A stretch of DNA of 64,000 bases from Takakia lepidozioides (taxonomy: Eukaryota; Streptophyta; Takakiopsida; Takakiales; Takakiaceae): positions 60,652,042 through 60,716,041 of the forward strand of contig CM060734.1 in the NCBI GenBank assembly GCA_030704615.1, read 5' to 3'. The notes beneath the pieces were generated by a model. It was not told the DNA's origin. It searched no databases and saw only the letters and a program-made list of their open reading frames with translations. The position numbers were made by a program, and so were the translations under genes. Below, piece by piece: positions 25,141-34,794 of this stretch; positions within the stretch are counted from its first letter, which is position 1, and each line of letters opens with the position of its first letter.

Positions 25141-25742
25141 CTCTGGGGCGTCTTACATGGCACATTGAACATAGTGGCCAAGTCTCAAAGCCAACCAAAA
25201 TCATTTCGATGGCCAACCATCCGTTGAGCCATCGAATGAATTTCGATTGATCTCTGTTTCCTTTCTGCCTCTGCTTTGTTTTGCATGTTGTACAACGATA
25301 ACAAGCGTGAGACTTACGATTCACCTGGGGTTCCACATCGTCTCTAACTTAACTGTTTCTGATTGCGTGTGATGGGACCAGGTGAGGGTCCTCACTTAAC
25401 ATGGATTTTAAAGCTTGAAGTTGATTGGAATCGAGTTGAAGAAGCGACGCCATCTGTATCTTTGGGGGAGAACGATCCTTTCTTCCTCTTTCCCTTGATC
25501 TTGATGGCTCCTATATTTAACCTAGTATGGTGGACAATCAATCATTAGGGCGACTATCTCTTGTTCCCTATGGCATACTGATGTGACGATGGAGCAATGA
25601 TATGACAAGCTGACGTGCGTGCCAAATTTGGGAGCGATCAAAATTCATTTGGACCCAAAACCACAGTTTCTTCCCTGTTTTGCACTCCAAACTTGATTTG
25701 TGTTCTACTCCGTGCACTCTTCATAGAGAGTTCTGCAATAGT
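25141..25742 (+). repeat. 602-bp direct repeat, copy 1
   Basis: It aligns without gaps to 26286-26887, with about 14 mismatches by hand count (near 98% identity). Both copies keep a 61-codon open frame (25363-25548 and 26508-26693), but the frame has no motif. The ends are ctctggg...aatagt, not TG...CA, so an LTR is not supported. Confidence 0.9.
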
Positions 25743-26164
25743 GAATGAAGAGAACACCCTTTTTAGGGGGCATTTTTGATTGGTCCGAATTTCGGTGGGG
25801 GAGTAGCGGTGGGATGCTGGAAGCCGCTGAACAAAATTGAGCCAAAAACGAAATCGATACGTGCCAGAAACCCCCAATGAAAGGCAGTGCAAACCTATTT
25901 ACTGGCTTAAAATAAATTTAAATTCAATTAAATTGGTGGAATGGCTTGAGGGAGGAGCGCGTCGATGGGGAGGCAAATGATTTATTCGTCTGTTGTGTCT
26001 CCGCACATGTTCGAGCACATGCGGGCAAAAGAGGGGCTTCAACCACATCCGTTCAATGGGTGCAATAGTCGTGCACGCATTGCAGGATTTCTTTTCTCGC
26101 ATTGAACAAAAACCAGATGACAAGTGAACGCCTCGTTGGACAATCGAACGAATTTCGATTATTA

Positions 26165-26281
26165 CACTGGGACGTATCGGAGGGTACATTGAACACACCG
26201 GCCAAGTTTCAAAGCGAACGAAAAATCATTTGGATGGGCAACCATCCGTTGGCCCGTTGAACGAATTTCGATTGATCTCAT
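26165..26281 (+). repeat. Diverged third copy of the start of the 602-bp repeat
   Basis: 'tacattgaacacaccggcca' and 'accatccgttggcccgttga' correspond to positions early in the 602-bp repeat but with many differences. It directly abuts copy 2. Confidence 0.7.
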
Positions 26282-26285
26282 ATTA

Positions 26286-26887
26286 CTCTGGGGTGTCTTA
26301 CATGGCACATTGAACATAGTGGCCAAGTCTCAAAGCCAACCAAAATCATTTCGATGGCCAACCATCCGTTGAGCCATCGAATGAATTTCGATTGATCTCT
26401 GTTTCTTTTCTGCCTTTGCTTTGTATTGCATGTTGTACAACGATAACAAACGTGAGACCTGCGATTCACCTGGGGTTCCACATCGTCTCTAACTTAACTG
26501 TTTCTGATTGCGTGTGATGGGACCAGGTGAGGGTCCTCACTTAACATGGATTTTAAAGCTTGAAGTTGATTGGAATCGAGTTGAAGAAGCGACGCCATCT
26601 GTATCTTTGGGGGAGAACGATCATTTCTTCCTCTTTCCCTTAATCTTGATGGCTCCTATGTTTAACCTAATATGGTGGACAATCAATCATTAGGGTGACT
26701 ATCTCTTGTTCCTTATGGCATACTGATGTGACGATGGAGCAATGATATGACAAGCTGACGTGCGTGCCAAATTTGGGAGCGATCAAAATTCATTTAGACC
26801 CAAAACCACAGTTTCTTCCCTGTTTTGCACTCCAAACTTGATTTGTGTTCTACTCCGTGCACTCTTCATAGAGAGTTCTGCAATAGT
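26286..26887 (+). repeat. 602-bp direct repeat, copy 2
   Basis: Same length as copy 1 and offset by 1145 bp. It is followed immediately by a separate repeated segment (26888-26985). The high identity points to a recent duplication. Confidence 0.9.
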
Positions 26888-26985
26888 TATAACATTTCTA
26901 AGACACTACAAACTAACCAACACACCTACGTTACATCTATGTATCACAAAAACAAGATTAATATATATATACATATAAAGAGTTT
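26888..26985 (+). repeat. Boundary segment, copy A (partner at 28056)
   Basis: 'tataacatttctaagacact' through 'atctatgtatcacaaaa' and an AT run match 28056-28150. The pair brackets a GCGACG-rich block. Confidence 0.75.
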
Positions 26986-26994
26986 CTTCAAGTT

Positions 26995-27794
26995 GCTTCA
27001 AGTTCCTTCTAAGGGGGTCTCTCTTGTGACGCCGGGGAGTTGCAACCTCCACAGCCTTAGTGCCCAGCCCTAGCCCCAGCCCCAGCCCCAGCTCCAGCAT
27101 CGTCACCGTTGTTGTACCCGCCACCATCAGACGCCCCAAGCGACGTCCTTGTGTGGACCTAAGCTGACCACAACACCATTGCGACCTCCTGACGTCGCAA
27201 CGTTGGGCGTCCCAGCGCGGGGCGCCCCCATCGACGCTTTTGTGAAGTAGAGGGCTGCAAAGCCAAAAAAAAAAAAAAAAAAAAAAAAAACTCCCACTGT
27301 GGTGATGCTGTTGCGACGCCCTAGCGTCGTAGAGGCGCTGGGGCGGCCTTACTGACGCTTTTGAGACGCCGAGGCGTCGCAACGTCTAAAAAATATATAT
27401 ATATATTTTGGATTTACGAGGCTGGGGCGTCGCAAGAAAAAAAATCCGTCGCAGCGAGGGCCCTCTTTCCCCCTTCATGTAGTGGACCAATCTTCCACCA
27501 CCAGAGCTGCTCAAGAGAGCATACGATTCCATTCAACGGCCACCCAATCTCACAGTTGAGGGCATTTTGGACCAAGGGGCCACAGAGGGTGCGACCACTA
27601 CTATGTTTTGGGGGGGGGGGGTTAGCGATGCCCCAGCGACCTCCAACCGCCGCGATTAGCAACGGAAATACTCTACGGGGGCATTTTGCGACGTCACTCC
27701 CGAAATGTCGCTAATTAGCGTCGTCGGGGAATCGCAAACCCCCCGGGACCCCCTGGCCGCGGCGCCGGCGCGACTTGCGACGTCCAGGTATCGC

Positions 27795-27827
<33 letters not shown>

Positions 27828-27905
27828 AAACAAACGTTTTTTTCTGCGACGTCGCATTAGGGACGTCCGGGGGTCGTAAATGCGACCCCCAGACGTCACA
27901 GTAGG
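26995..27905. mobile_element. GCGACG/CGTCGC-rich transposon-like block
   Basis: Many copies of gcgacg, cgtcgc and gacgtc in both orientations are interrupted by A tracts of 26 (27265-27290) and 31 (27796-27826). Dense short subterminal motifs in both orientations are typical of CACTA-like DNA transposons. I saw no transposase and no defined terminal repeat, so class assignment is tentative. Confidence 0.45.
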
Positions 27906-28055
27906 AGAGTACAGTTGAATTTAGGTGGAAAAATTTGAATTGGAATTTGAATTTAAAAAACTAGTTGACCATTGACTTCGGTTTTATCCAATGACAATTC
28001 ATGCATTGTTCTACATATATTAGGCAATGCATATTTGAACCTATGACCTCCACAT

Positions 28056-28150
28056 TATAACATTTCTAAGACACTGCACACTAACCAACAAATCTACAAT
28101 ACATCTATGTATCACAAAAGCAGTCCAAGTATATATATATACATCTCAAG
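28056..28150 (+). repeat. Boundary segment, copy B
   Basis: Partner of 26888-26985. It shares the same start and 'atctatgtatcacaaaa', with about a dozen differences. Confidence 0.75.
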
Positions 28151-28389
28151 AGTTAGCTCCTAGTGACTACCACTATCTTAATCCTATCATTGTGTTGCAG
28201 ATTATGCGTACTCTACAAGAGCTATCACAGCTGGAACTTGCACTGAGACTTCTCCCTAGAGTTCTTCAAGAACAAATATCTATCAATGGCCTAAGTTTTG
28301 CAAAGTTGCATTGCAACTTATTGTTGGACAATGGCTATAATCTGAGGATGCCAAGCCCATTATGCCCTATAATCTACTCCCAGAATCAA

Positions 28390-28690
28390 TTTTCTGCGAC
28401 GCCCCCAGGACGCCGGGGAATCATAGCGCCCCAGCCCCAGCGACGCTTTTGAGACGGCGGGGAATCGCAAGGAAAAAAAAAAAAAAAAAACCACGGGTTT
28501 TTTTTTTTTTTTTTTTTTCGGGCATTGCGATTCCCCGCCGTCGCAGGAGCGCCCGGTCGCAACCCCCCAGTGCATTGGCGGGGGAATGGGGTCAGGCCCC
28601 TTTCCGGCGATGACATGACATCGCAAGATGCCACAACGTTGTCCGAGCGCCGGCGTTACGACGCCCTGACGTCGCAAGTCCCGAGCCGGG
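28390..28690. mobile_element. Second GCGACG-rich block with a foldback centre
   Basis: Same motif vocabulary as 26995-27905. It ends where gypsy methyltransferase-tail homology begins, near 28690. Confidence 0.45.
28453..28542. repeat. Perfect 18-bp inverted repeat around an A18/T21 core
   Basis: gacggcggggaatcgcaa (28453-28470) and its exact reverse complement (28525-28542) flank A18 (28473-28490), ccacggg and T21 (28498-28518). The arms and homopolymers together would fold into a long hairpin. Confidence 0.9.
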
Positions 28691-29514
28691 CGCCTGTGCG
28701 ACGCTGCAGTCTCTCTCCTCCGATGACTGTAGGTCCAACATCCGGTTCCCTTCTCAGTGACTGCAACCTTGGGTACACCAGGCTTGGAGGTAGGAGACGC
28801 GTCCTTTGATTGCTAGATAACAACCTCTTGGGCCTTATCCGCCCACCTTGACTGTGGCGTAGCCTCCACTTGCTCTGCCCTAGCCACCTTGAGAACATCA
28901 TCTGGGGAAGAAACATTCTCAACCTCTTCAAAAACATTGGCCACCTTGGCTTCCAACTGATCCTCAGTGTATGGTTCTCCCCACTCCTCATATTGTTGCT
29001 TGAGAGATCCAATGACTCTCTCTTTCCGCATCTCATCCCACATCTGTCATGAGTGTTTGCACCCCATGATCCTATGCTCGCCCCCACTCATTGCCTTAAC
29101 CGTCTCGGTTGGCAGAGGGGATACAATACCAAATGGGAGTGCAAAAGTAGCCACCACTGTCTACAACCTCCGTTGCTCAGTCACGCACAAGCCAATGATC
29201 CATGTCAAGCAATTTAGATCCATTGCTTGACCCAACACATGTCGGCGTGATGCCTCTGACAAAGTTGGCACAGCTGTAGTGCCCGTGGCAAATTCCATTG
29301 CTCGCTCTCGCTCATCTGCATTGGGCTCCACCAATTGTTGTAGCACACTGTCCCAAATCAACCCAGGACCATTGTCTCGAAAAGCATAAAACAAGGGAAA
29401 GTTCATGAGCGTATGCAAGGCCGCACGTGGCTGCCCCACTCGATTTACCACTGCTAGAGGTGGACGGTCATCATGTCCACTATTACGTTTAGGAGGGGTT
29501 AGCAATGTCAGCAC
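28690..29514 (-). mobile_element. Gypsy element fragment: C-terminal part of a cytosine methyltransferase and linker
   Basis: The minus-strand frame starting at 29514 reads PPLAVVNRVGQPRAALHTLM, then LVEPNADERERAMEF (motif IX type) and RHVLGQAMDLNCLTWI (motif X type). The next frame, 29043-28813, is acidic linker (DDVLKVARAEQVEATPQSRW). Each piece matches the element at 58.2-58.8 kb in order, so both copies come from one retrotransposon family. Upstream motifs I to VIII are absent here. The segment meets plus-strand reverse transcriptase sequence head-to-head at about 29515, so this copy is rearranged. Confidence 0.7.
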
Positions 29515-29935
29515 CCCGGGCGCGCCGGACGCGCCGGACGCGCCGACCCCGGATCCAGCGATTTCTAAGGCTTATAGAAATTGCTTTACCTTTGGTTTGA
29601 AGGATTTGGGGAGTTTGAAGGGCTAGGAGATTCGTATTGATTTGGCAAGTGACACGTCAATTTTTCGAAGGCCCTACCGGTATAGTGACATGGAGAGGTC
29701 ATTGATCCAGTCACGGACTATGAAGTTGTTCGAAGCTGGATTGGTGGAGTTGTCAGACGGGGAGTATGCCTCGGCAACGGTGATGCCAGCTAAGAATGAT
29801 ATCTATGGCAATTGGACAGAAAAGAGGATGTGTGGGGACTATCGTCCTGTGAATCGTCAGACTACGTCCGATAGATATGTCATGCCAACTCCAGAGGAGA
29901 TCTTTGATGCCTTTGGGCATGCAAAGGATGTTTAG
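29515..29935 (+). mobile_element. Ty3/gypsy reverse transcriptase, N-terminal part
   Basis: The frame 29642-29935 reads IFRRPYRYSDMERSLIQSRT, KLFEAGLVELS, YASATVMPAKN and MCGDYRPVNRQTTSDRYVMP, the hallmark fingers region of gypsy RT. The preceding frame (29515-29626) carries a 9-bp triplicated Pro-Asp-Ala linker and FTFGLKDLGSL, one frameshift away. The catalytic YxDD region and RNase H are missing; RT similarity stops at 29935. Confidence 0.8.
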
Positions 29936-30154
29936 CACATGCATTCTTTAGTCTGCTCTTCATTTGTCAACCTAAAAAGTGGAAGGACATGGATATGATT
30001 GCACTGGAGATTTTTACCTTTTTAGTCCCAGCAGTTCAGTTGACTGAGTAGGACTCTGGTTAACCTTGTGATACTTTGCAGAGTTACCATCTTCAGAGTG
30101 GTTTTCGGAATGATAATTAATTGGATTGTCATGTCTTGCGATCTGGTTACCACT

Positions 30155-31110
30155 AGTTGCCAATCAAAGAGGCTGACAAGGCAAGTGAGGGGGCTGCGTA
30201 TGCATTCTTAGATCGAATGCTTAGCCTATGTGGTACTCCAGCCGAGGTACTCACGGACCAGGAGAGAAAGTTCTTGGGGGAATTTTCAGGCTTTGTGTGA
30301 GCAAGCCTTGATAGATCACCGCACTACTTCTCGGGATCATCCCGAAGCTGATGGCCTGGCAGAGAGATTGTACAAACAGTCAAGCGAGGCTTGCGTAAGT
30401 ATGGCTTGCAGAAGGGACACTTAGGAGATTGGGACCTTCAACTACCTTGGTTGGCCATGGGCTACAGGTTTAACAAACAAGCATCACTTGCCTCGTTCTC
30501 ACCTTATTTCCTTCTCTTTGGCCGAGAGCTAGATTTGTCTGCATCTATTCGCAGGGAGACTATAGTAGTCCTCAACCTTGATGATCCGGATGTGTGGATA
30601 CAAGCATGTGCCCAACGGGCAGAGTTGTTCAAGAAAGTCATGCCTATGGCTTTTGAGAACCTTGCTATTGCCCAACACCGAGACACATTGAAGTACGTCA
30701 TTATACGTGGAGGGGGATATCGGCCAGGTGTTCGGTGTTTCCACCCCAGGGACTATGTGTATCTGCAGCAGACAGCGCCTACGACTTTGGATGTCACAGC
30801 AGGACGTGTGATTCTAAGGGTCCGGGAGGTGCTGCCTTCAGGAGTGTTGATTCTGGAGGGTCGAGATGGCATGGTATGGAAGGACCATGTACACAATTGT
30901 GCGACATATCAATTTCCATATGTGGATGGGAGGATAGATCCCAACTTTGCAGTGGTACCTGCAAAGTTGCGTTGCATGCTATGTGGGCATGTTGGTGGTG
31001 CCGCAACCATGTTTGTGTGTGATAAATGCTCAAGGGGGTGGCACATGGGATGCTTGACACCGCCACTTGAGGAGGTTCCTAGTGGAGAATGGTTGTGTCC
31101 ATGATGCCTT
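30155..31110 (+). mobile_element. Ty3/gypsy integrase (C-terminal half) with a C-terminal PHD finger
   Basis: The frame has LTDQERKFLGEFQALC and DHPEADGLAE (the second Asp and the Glu of the DDE triad). After one frameshift near 30375 it reads KYGLQKGHLGDWDLQLPWLA and FSPYFLLFGRELDL. An SH3-like integrase tail follows (RVREVLPSGVLILEGRDGMV). From about 30967 comes a C4HC3 cluster: RCMLCG, MFVCDKC, WHMGC, then WLCP and a stop. TGA at 31105-31107 stands where the variable residue of WLCPxC belongs, and TGC follows, so the last Cys is cut off by one nonsense codon. PHD fingers read histone H3 tails. Here one occupies the place of the chromodomain found in chromoviruses. Confidence 0.8.
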
Positions 31111-31451
31111 GGCCATAGGTAATGGGCATGACAATGGTGTAGTTGACAAGTGATCCAAGGTCTAGCTGGTAGGAGCTCAACGCCATGGATACTCAATTGA
31201 AGATCATGGATTGCAAGCAGGCGACTAACGATGGGGCCCTCGTTGCACCCAGCCTCTTGATTCATATACTTTAGAAAATTGGGAGATGTGTGATTGAAGA
31301 CCAAGCTATGATCTTATTGGGATGAATACTTGTCAGCTATCCGGTGTTAGAGGGACCTAATCACCAGCTAGGGGGACAATTGTGTTATAGTTTTCTAGGA
31401 TTGTGTGCTTATAATGTATATTAGACAACGATGTATGTTGTGGCAGGATGC

Positions 31452-32104
31452 TTAGGTGCACGACAAGGCACACCGGGAAATCCTGGCGTCACCACTGGGA
31501 TATCCTGCAAAGCCACCACTTGGACTTCCTGGACCGCCGCCGACTGGAAACAAACCGGGATCACCTCCAAAAGGCCAAAAACTTCCGAATGAAGGATGAG
31601 GGAATGGATGTTTAGTGTCGAAGTACTGCAGATTACCATACCCACTTGCCCATGCCACAACTTCTGGAGGAGGAGGAGGCCCACCAGGAAATCCTGGACC
31701 GCCACTACCGAGAAATGAACCAGGATCACCTCTTGGACCGCCAGGTCCAATTGGTCCAAAACCTCCAAACGAAGGAGGAAGGTCTGGACCGTTTTCACTA
31801 CTAATATTGAGATTGTTGACGTCCAAATCACTTAGCACTACAAACCTTTGAATCATGCTTGTTCCCACCACCTTCACTTCCACTCTCTAACTCAAAAGGA
31901 CGAGCTTTACTACTAGTGTCACCCACCACTACACCCTCTGAATCATGCTTGTTCCCAACCCTTATACTTCTACTCTCCAAATCGCAAGGACGAGCTTTAC
32001 TATCAACAATACTAGCTCTAGGACAATCAGCCCGCACACTCCCTACTAAAAAAATCACAAACAAGAGGGAAAGACACCATACTAATCCGTTGCACAGTCT
32101 TCAT
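31452..32104 (-). pseudogene. Secreted Gly/Pro-rich protein gene, two frameshifts
   Basis: ATG at 32104 (MKTVQRISMVSFPL) runs one frame away from a hydrophobic leader, LFVIFLVGSVRADC, which has a plausible signal-peptide cleavage after VRA. Next come two SKARPxxLES...GNKHDS repeats. A second frame change near 31870 leads to NNLNISSENGPDLPPSFG and Gly/Pro-rich units (GNLQYFDTKHPFPHPSFGSF, DPGLFP, SGGFAGYPSG), ending at 31452. The same unit is repeated five times at 20.4-21.6 kb on the other strand. It is probably an extracellular structural protein. The two frame breaks could be decay or assembly error. A TATA box lies about 100 bp upstream. Confidence 0.6.
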
Positions 32105-32202
32105 TGCAATCAATCAATCCTAGCTGGACCTAGACCTCTTCCTCCCTTCCCAAATCTATAGCAAGCTCACGCACAAGTTGTTGGTAAGCCGTTGCAAGAC
32201 TT

Positions 32203-32212
32203 CGTTTATATA
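32203..32212 (-). promoter_or_regulatory. TATA box of the Gly/Pro-rich protein gene
   Basis: Minus-strand TATATAAACG lies about 100 bp upstream of the ATG at 32104, a normal plant core-promoter spacing. Confidence 0.5.
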
Positions 32213-33154
32213 GTTACTCAAGGCCAAGGCCTTAAACAACACATTGATATACATAGCGGCTGTGGGCTGCCCTACACTATAGTAGTGTCCACAAATTCAG
32301 TGAATATTGGGTTTGAAGAAAGCCTAATTATTACCTATCCCGTCGTCATTAGATGTTGAAGAAATTGAAATTAGGTCACAAATAAATTGTAAATAAGCTT
32401 CAACTACAAGAGATTCAATTCAATTAGTGGTTTAGACTAATTCACCATTCGTTCTTGAAATGTTGTCCAATTTTCCAGAAAAACAAAAAAGAAGGTCGGA
32501 TGTCTTAAAAATGAAATCACCTAAATAGAAAGCCGAGCCCTAAATATTGCCAGATGCCTAGTGCAATGAATGAATGGTTTACTTTGAAGCCTTTAAAATC
32601 TAAATATAACTGATCTCCATCCATTTATCATCCATACACACGTCGTTCAGAGACTTACAGTGAGTCATCCATCCATCTCTAGCTAGCAGCAGCCCGGCCG
32701 CCAAACCCAAGTGCGGTTAGGGTTTGAAAATAATGATAATTGCCGCCACCTTTTCATATTCCGTCAGTACCCGGACGGACAACCCTTACTACTTCACCGT
32801 AATCCCACTATTTACTACTTATTAATCAGCCAAGTTAACTAGCTGTAATCACCCCCTAGCAATTAATAATTTCCGGGCACCCAAATATTCCTCGTGGGGT
32901 CACCAACCCACTTAATTGTATATCAAATTTGTTCCATAATTATTACCAAATTTGTGGTTCTTCACTTCTCCATGATGTGGATGGACCTAAGAATGGAGTT
33001 TTGCACATAAGCAATGACTTACTCATAATCAAAATTGGAGCCCACATCAAGATCTTCGGGGTAGTATGTAAGAAGGGTGGCAGTGGTGGTCGAAAAACTC
33101 TCTCTCTCACTCACTAACGAGCTCCACTCCATTAATACTGTCAACTGTGTTGTC
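32213..33154. other. AT-rich intergenic stretch
   Basis: No supported gene. It holds short ccatccat-type runs near 32620-32680. Confidence 0.4.
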
Positions 33155-33470
33155 AAAAGAAATTGCGGAAAAGAAATTGCGGAAAAGAAATTGCGGAAAA
33201 GAAATTGCGGAAAAGAAATTGCGGAAAAGAAATTGCGGAAAAGAAATTGCGGAAAAGAAATTGCGGAAAAGAAATTGCGGAAAAGAAATTGCGGAAAAGA
33301 AATTGCGGAAAAGAAATTGCGGAAAAGAAATTGCGGAAAAGAAATTGCGGAAAAGAAATTGCGGAAAAGAAATTGCGGAAAAGAAATTGCGGAAAAGAAA
33401 TTGCGGAAAAGAAATTGCGGAAAAGAAATTGCGGAAAAGAAATTGCGGAAAAGAAATTGCGGAAAAGAAG
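33155..33470. repeat. 14-bp minisatellite, 22 perfect copies
   Basis: aaaagaaattgcgg is repeated exactly 22 times (33155-33462), followed by a partial copy. Because 14 is not a multiple of three, each reading frame cycles through the unit and repeats every 42 bp. No stop arises, so long frames stay open in all three plus frames and at least two minus frames. Confidence 0.98.
33463..33466 (-). terminator. First Pol III T4 terminator after tRNA-Gly
   Basis: On the minus strand TTTT lies about 30 bp past the tRNA 3' end. Every copy of the 14-bp repeat downstream supplies another TTTT. Confidence 0.5.
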
Positions 33471-33496
33471 CATGGTTCATCCCACTTGCCGTCGTC

Positions 33497-33567
33497 TGCG
33501 CAGCCGGGGAATCGAACCCCGGTCAGTACCGTGGGAGGGTACTATGATACCACTACACCAGCTGCGC
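33497..33567 (-). tRNA. tRNA-Gly (anticodon CCC)
   Basis: The 71-nt sequence on the minus strand folds as a cloverleaf: 7-bp acceptor stem GCGCAGC/GCTGCGC with discriminator A, D-arm with GTGTAGTGGTATC, anticodon stem GTACC/GGTAC around loop CTCCCAC (anticodon CCC), and T-arm CCGGGGTTCGATTCCCCGG. Internal A and B boxes are intact. It decodes GGG. Its 5' end faces SUFE1, whose ATG is 136 bp away on the other strand. Confidence 0.95.
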
Positions 33568-33702
33568 TTTCGTGATTGTCAAGGCATTCCGGATTGTATA
33601 TAAGAAGTGTGAAAACAGGATGGTTGGACTTGGACGCCAAAAAGTATGATGCACACATGTGGAGAGCCTGGGTATGTGCAATGAAGGAGGGCAGCAGCAG
33701 CT

Positions 33703-34794
33703 ATGGCGGTGCTCGCCTCGCTTGCTCTCCCCCCCCCCTCCCTCTCTGTCTCTGCGCCACACCGCGCTCTTGCGAGCTTGCATCGCTCTAGACTGCGAGG
33801 GGTGGACCTGGATCGGTCTGGACGTGTCTTGTATGCGGCTGCTGCGTCTTGTTGTGCACCATTCTTTGTTGGTTCGGTAGCCGGATCGCTGTGCAGGGGT
33901 GCAGGGCAGAGGCTGGGTGTGAGGCGGGCCGTTCTGGGATTGCAGGAAGTGCAGGAGCTGCCTGAGAAGCTGCAGGAGATTGTGCGCTTGTTCGAGGCCG
34001 TGCCGGATCACAGGGCCAAGTACGAGCAGTTGCTGCACTACGCAAAGCAGCTGAAGCCGCTGGGGAAGGAGTACCTCACTCCTGAGAACAAGGTGGAAGG
34101 GTGTGTGTCTCAAGTCTGGGTGCTGTCGACGCTTGGATCTGACAAGCGCTTCTATTTCGAGGCTGAGTCTGATTCTTTGCTTACGAAGGGGTTGGCTGCC
34201 CTGCTGGTGGAGGGTTTGTCGGGATCGACACCGCAGGAGATCTTGAAGGTGACCCCTGATTTCGTTCACATGCTCGGTCTGAAACAGAGCTTGACGCCGT
34301 CCCGTAGCAATGGATTCCTGAACATGCTCAAGTTAATGCAAAAGAAGACTTTGCGATTATACATGGAGTCTGAAGCATCATCACCGTCAAATGCCCCAAC
34401 CTACACCAGCAGTGCCACCGGTCCTTTAAGTGAAAGCGTCAAAGATGAGCAGGAGCTATCATCGGCTCCTGCGGTTGCTTCCCCTCCTTTGGACAGCCCT
34501 GAAGCGGGGACAAAGAAATCCATTATCGAGAAGAAGTTGGCAGAAGCCCTTACGCCTACGCAGCTGGAGGTAGACGATGTGTCACATCAGCATGCGGGCC
34601 ATGCTGGAGTCCATAAAGGTGCCACAGAGACACATTTCAATGTGAAAGTGGTGTCTGAGAGTTTTGAGGGGAGGACTCTGCTGAAGCGGCATCGACTGGT
34701 CTATGACCTGCTACAAGATGAGCTGCAGACGGGCGGTGTGCATGCCCTTTCTCTCATCACCAAAACCCCACGTGAGGTCGCGGGCAAGCCTTAA
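33703..34794 (+). CDS. SUFE1: Plastid SufE1: cysteine-desulfurase activator with C-terminal BolA domain
   Basis: An intact, intronless frame of 363 residues. Residues 1 to about 80 are Ser/Ala/Arg-rich, as in an organelle transit peptide. Residues about 84-222 are SufE: LPEKLQEIVRLFEAVPDHRA, then NKVEGCVSQVWV with the sulfur-accepting Cys at position 134, then SLTPSRSNGFLNMLKLMQKK. A Ser/Pro-rich linker leads to a BolA domain (about 273-357) with HFNVKVVSESFEGRTLLKRH and DELQTGGVHALSL. In plants this fusion activates the NifS-like cysteine desulfurase for Fe-S cluster assembly and interacts with glutaredoxins through BolA. Length and domain order fit the plant SUFE1 type. I know of no comparable bacterial fusion. 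Confidence 0.96.
   Translation: MAVLASLALPPPSLSVSAPHRALASLHRSRLRGVDLDRSGRVLYAAAASCCAPFFVGSVAGSLCRGAGQRLGVRRAVLGLQEVQELPEKLQEIVRLFEAVPDHRAKYEQLLHYAKQLKPLGKEYLTPENKVEGCVSQVWVLSTLGSDKRFYFEAESDSLLTKGLAALLVEGLSGSTPQEILKVTPDFVHMLGLKQSLTPSRSNGFLNMLKLMQKKTLRLYMESEASSPSNAPTYTSSATGPLSESVKDEQELSSAPAVASPPLDSPEAGTKKSIIEKKLAEALTPTQLEVDDVSHQHAGHAGVHKGATETHFNVKVVSESFEGRTLLKRHRLVYDLLQDELQTGGVHALSLITKTPREVAGKP

Noticed and set aside
25141-26887. 602-bp copies as LTRs of a small retrotransposon
   Set aside because: The ends are not TG...CA, no primer site or polypurine tract is seen, and the interior contains a partial copy of the same repeat.
26904-26920. CACTACAAAC as a CACTA terminus
   Set aside because: The homologous copy at 28074 shows similarity extending well upstream of this word, so it is not an element end.
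26906-27382. 158-codon minus frame with Gly-Leu and Phe runs
   Set aside because: The runs come from the cagccc repeat and the A tract. No protein family fits.
33155-33470. Direct repeats considered as a CRISPR-like array
   Set aside because: The 14-bp units are contiguous with no spacers, in a plant nuclear context. It is a minisatellite.
33553-34269. 238-codon minus-strand frame
   Set aside because: It is antisense to SUFE1 and has no motif; a compositional shadow.
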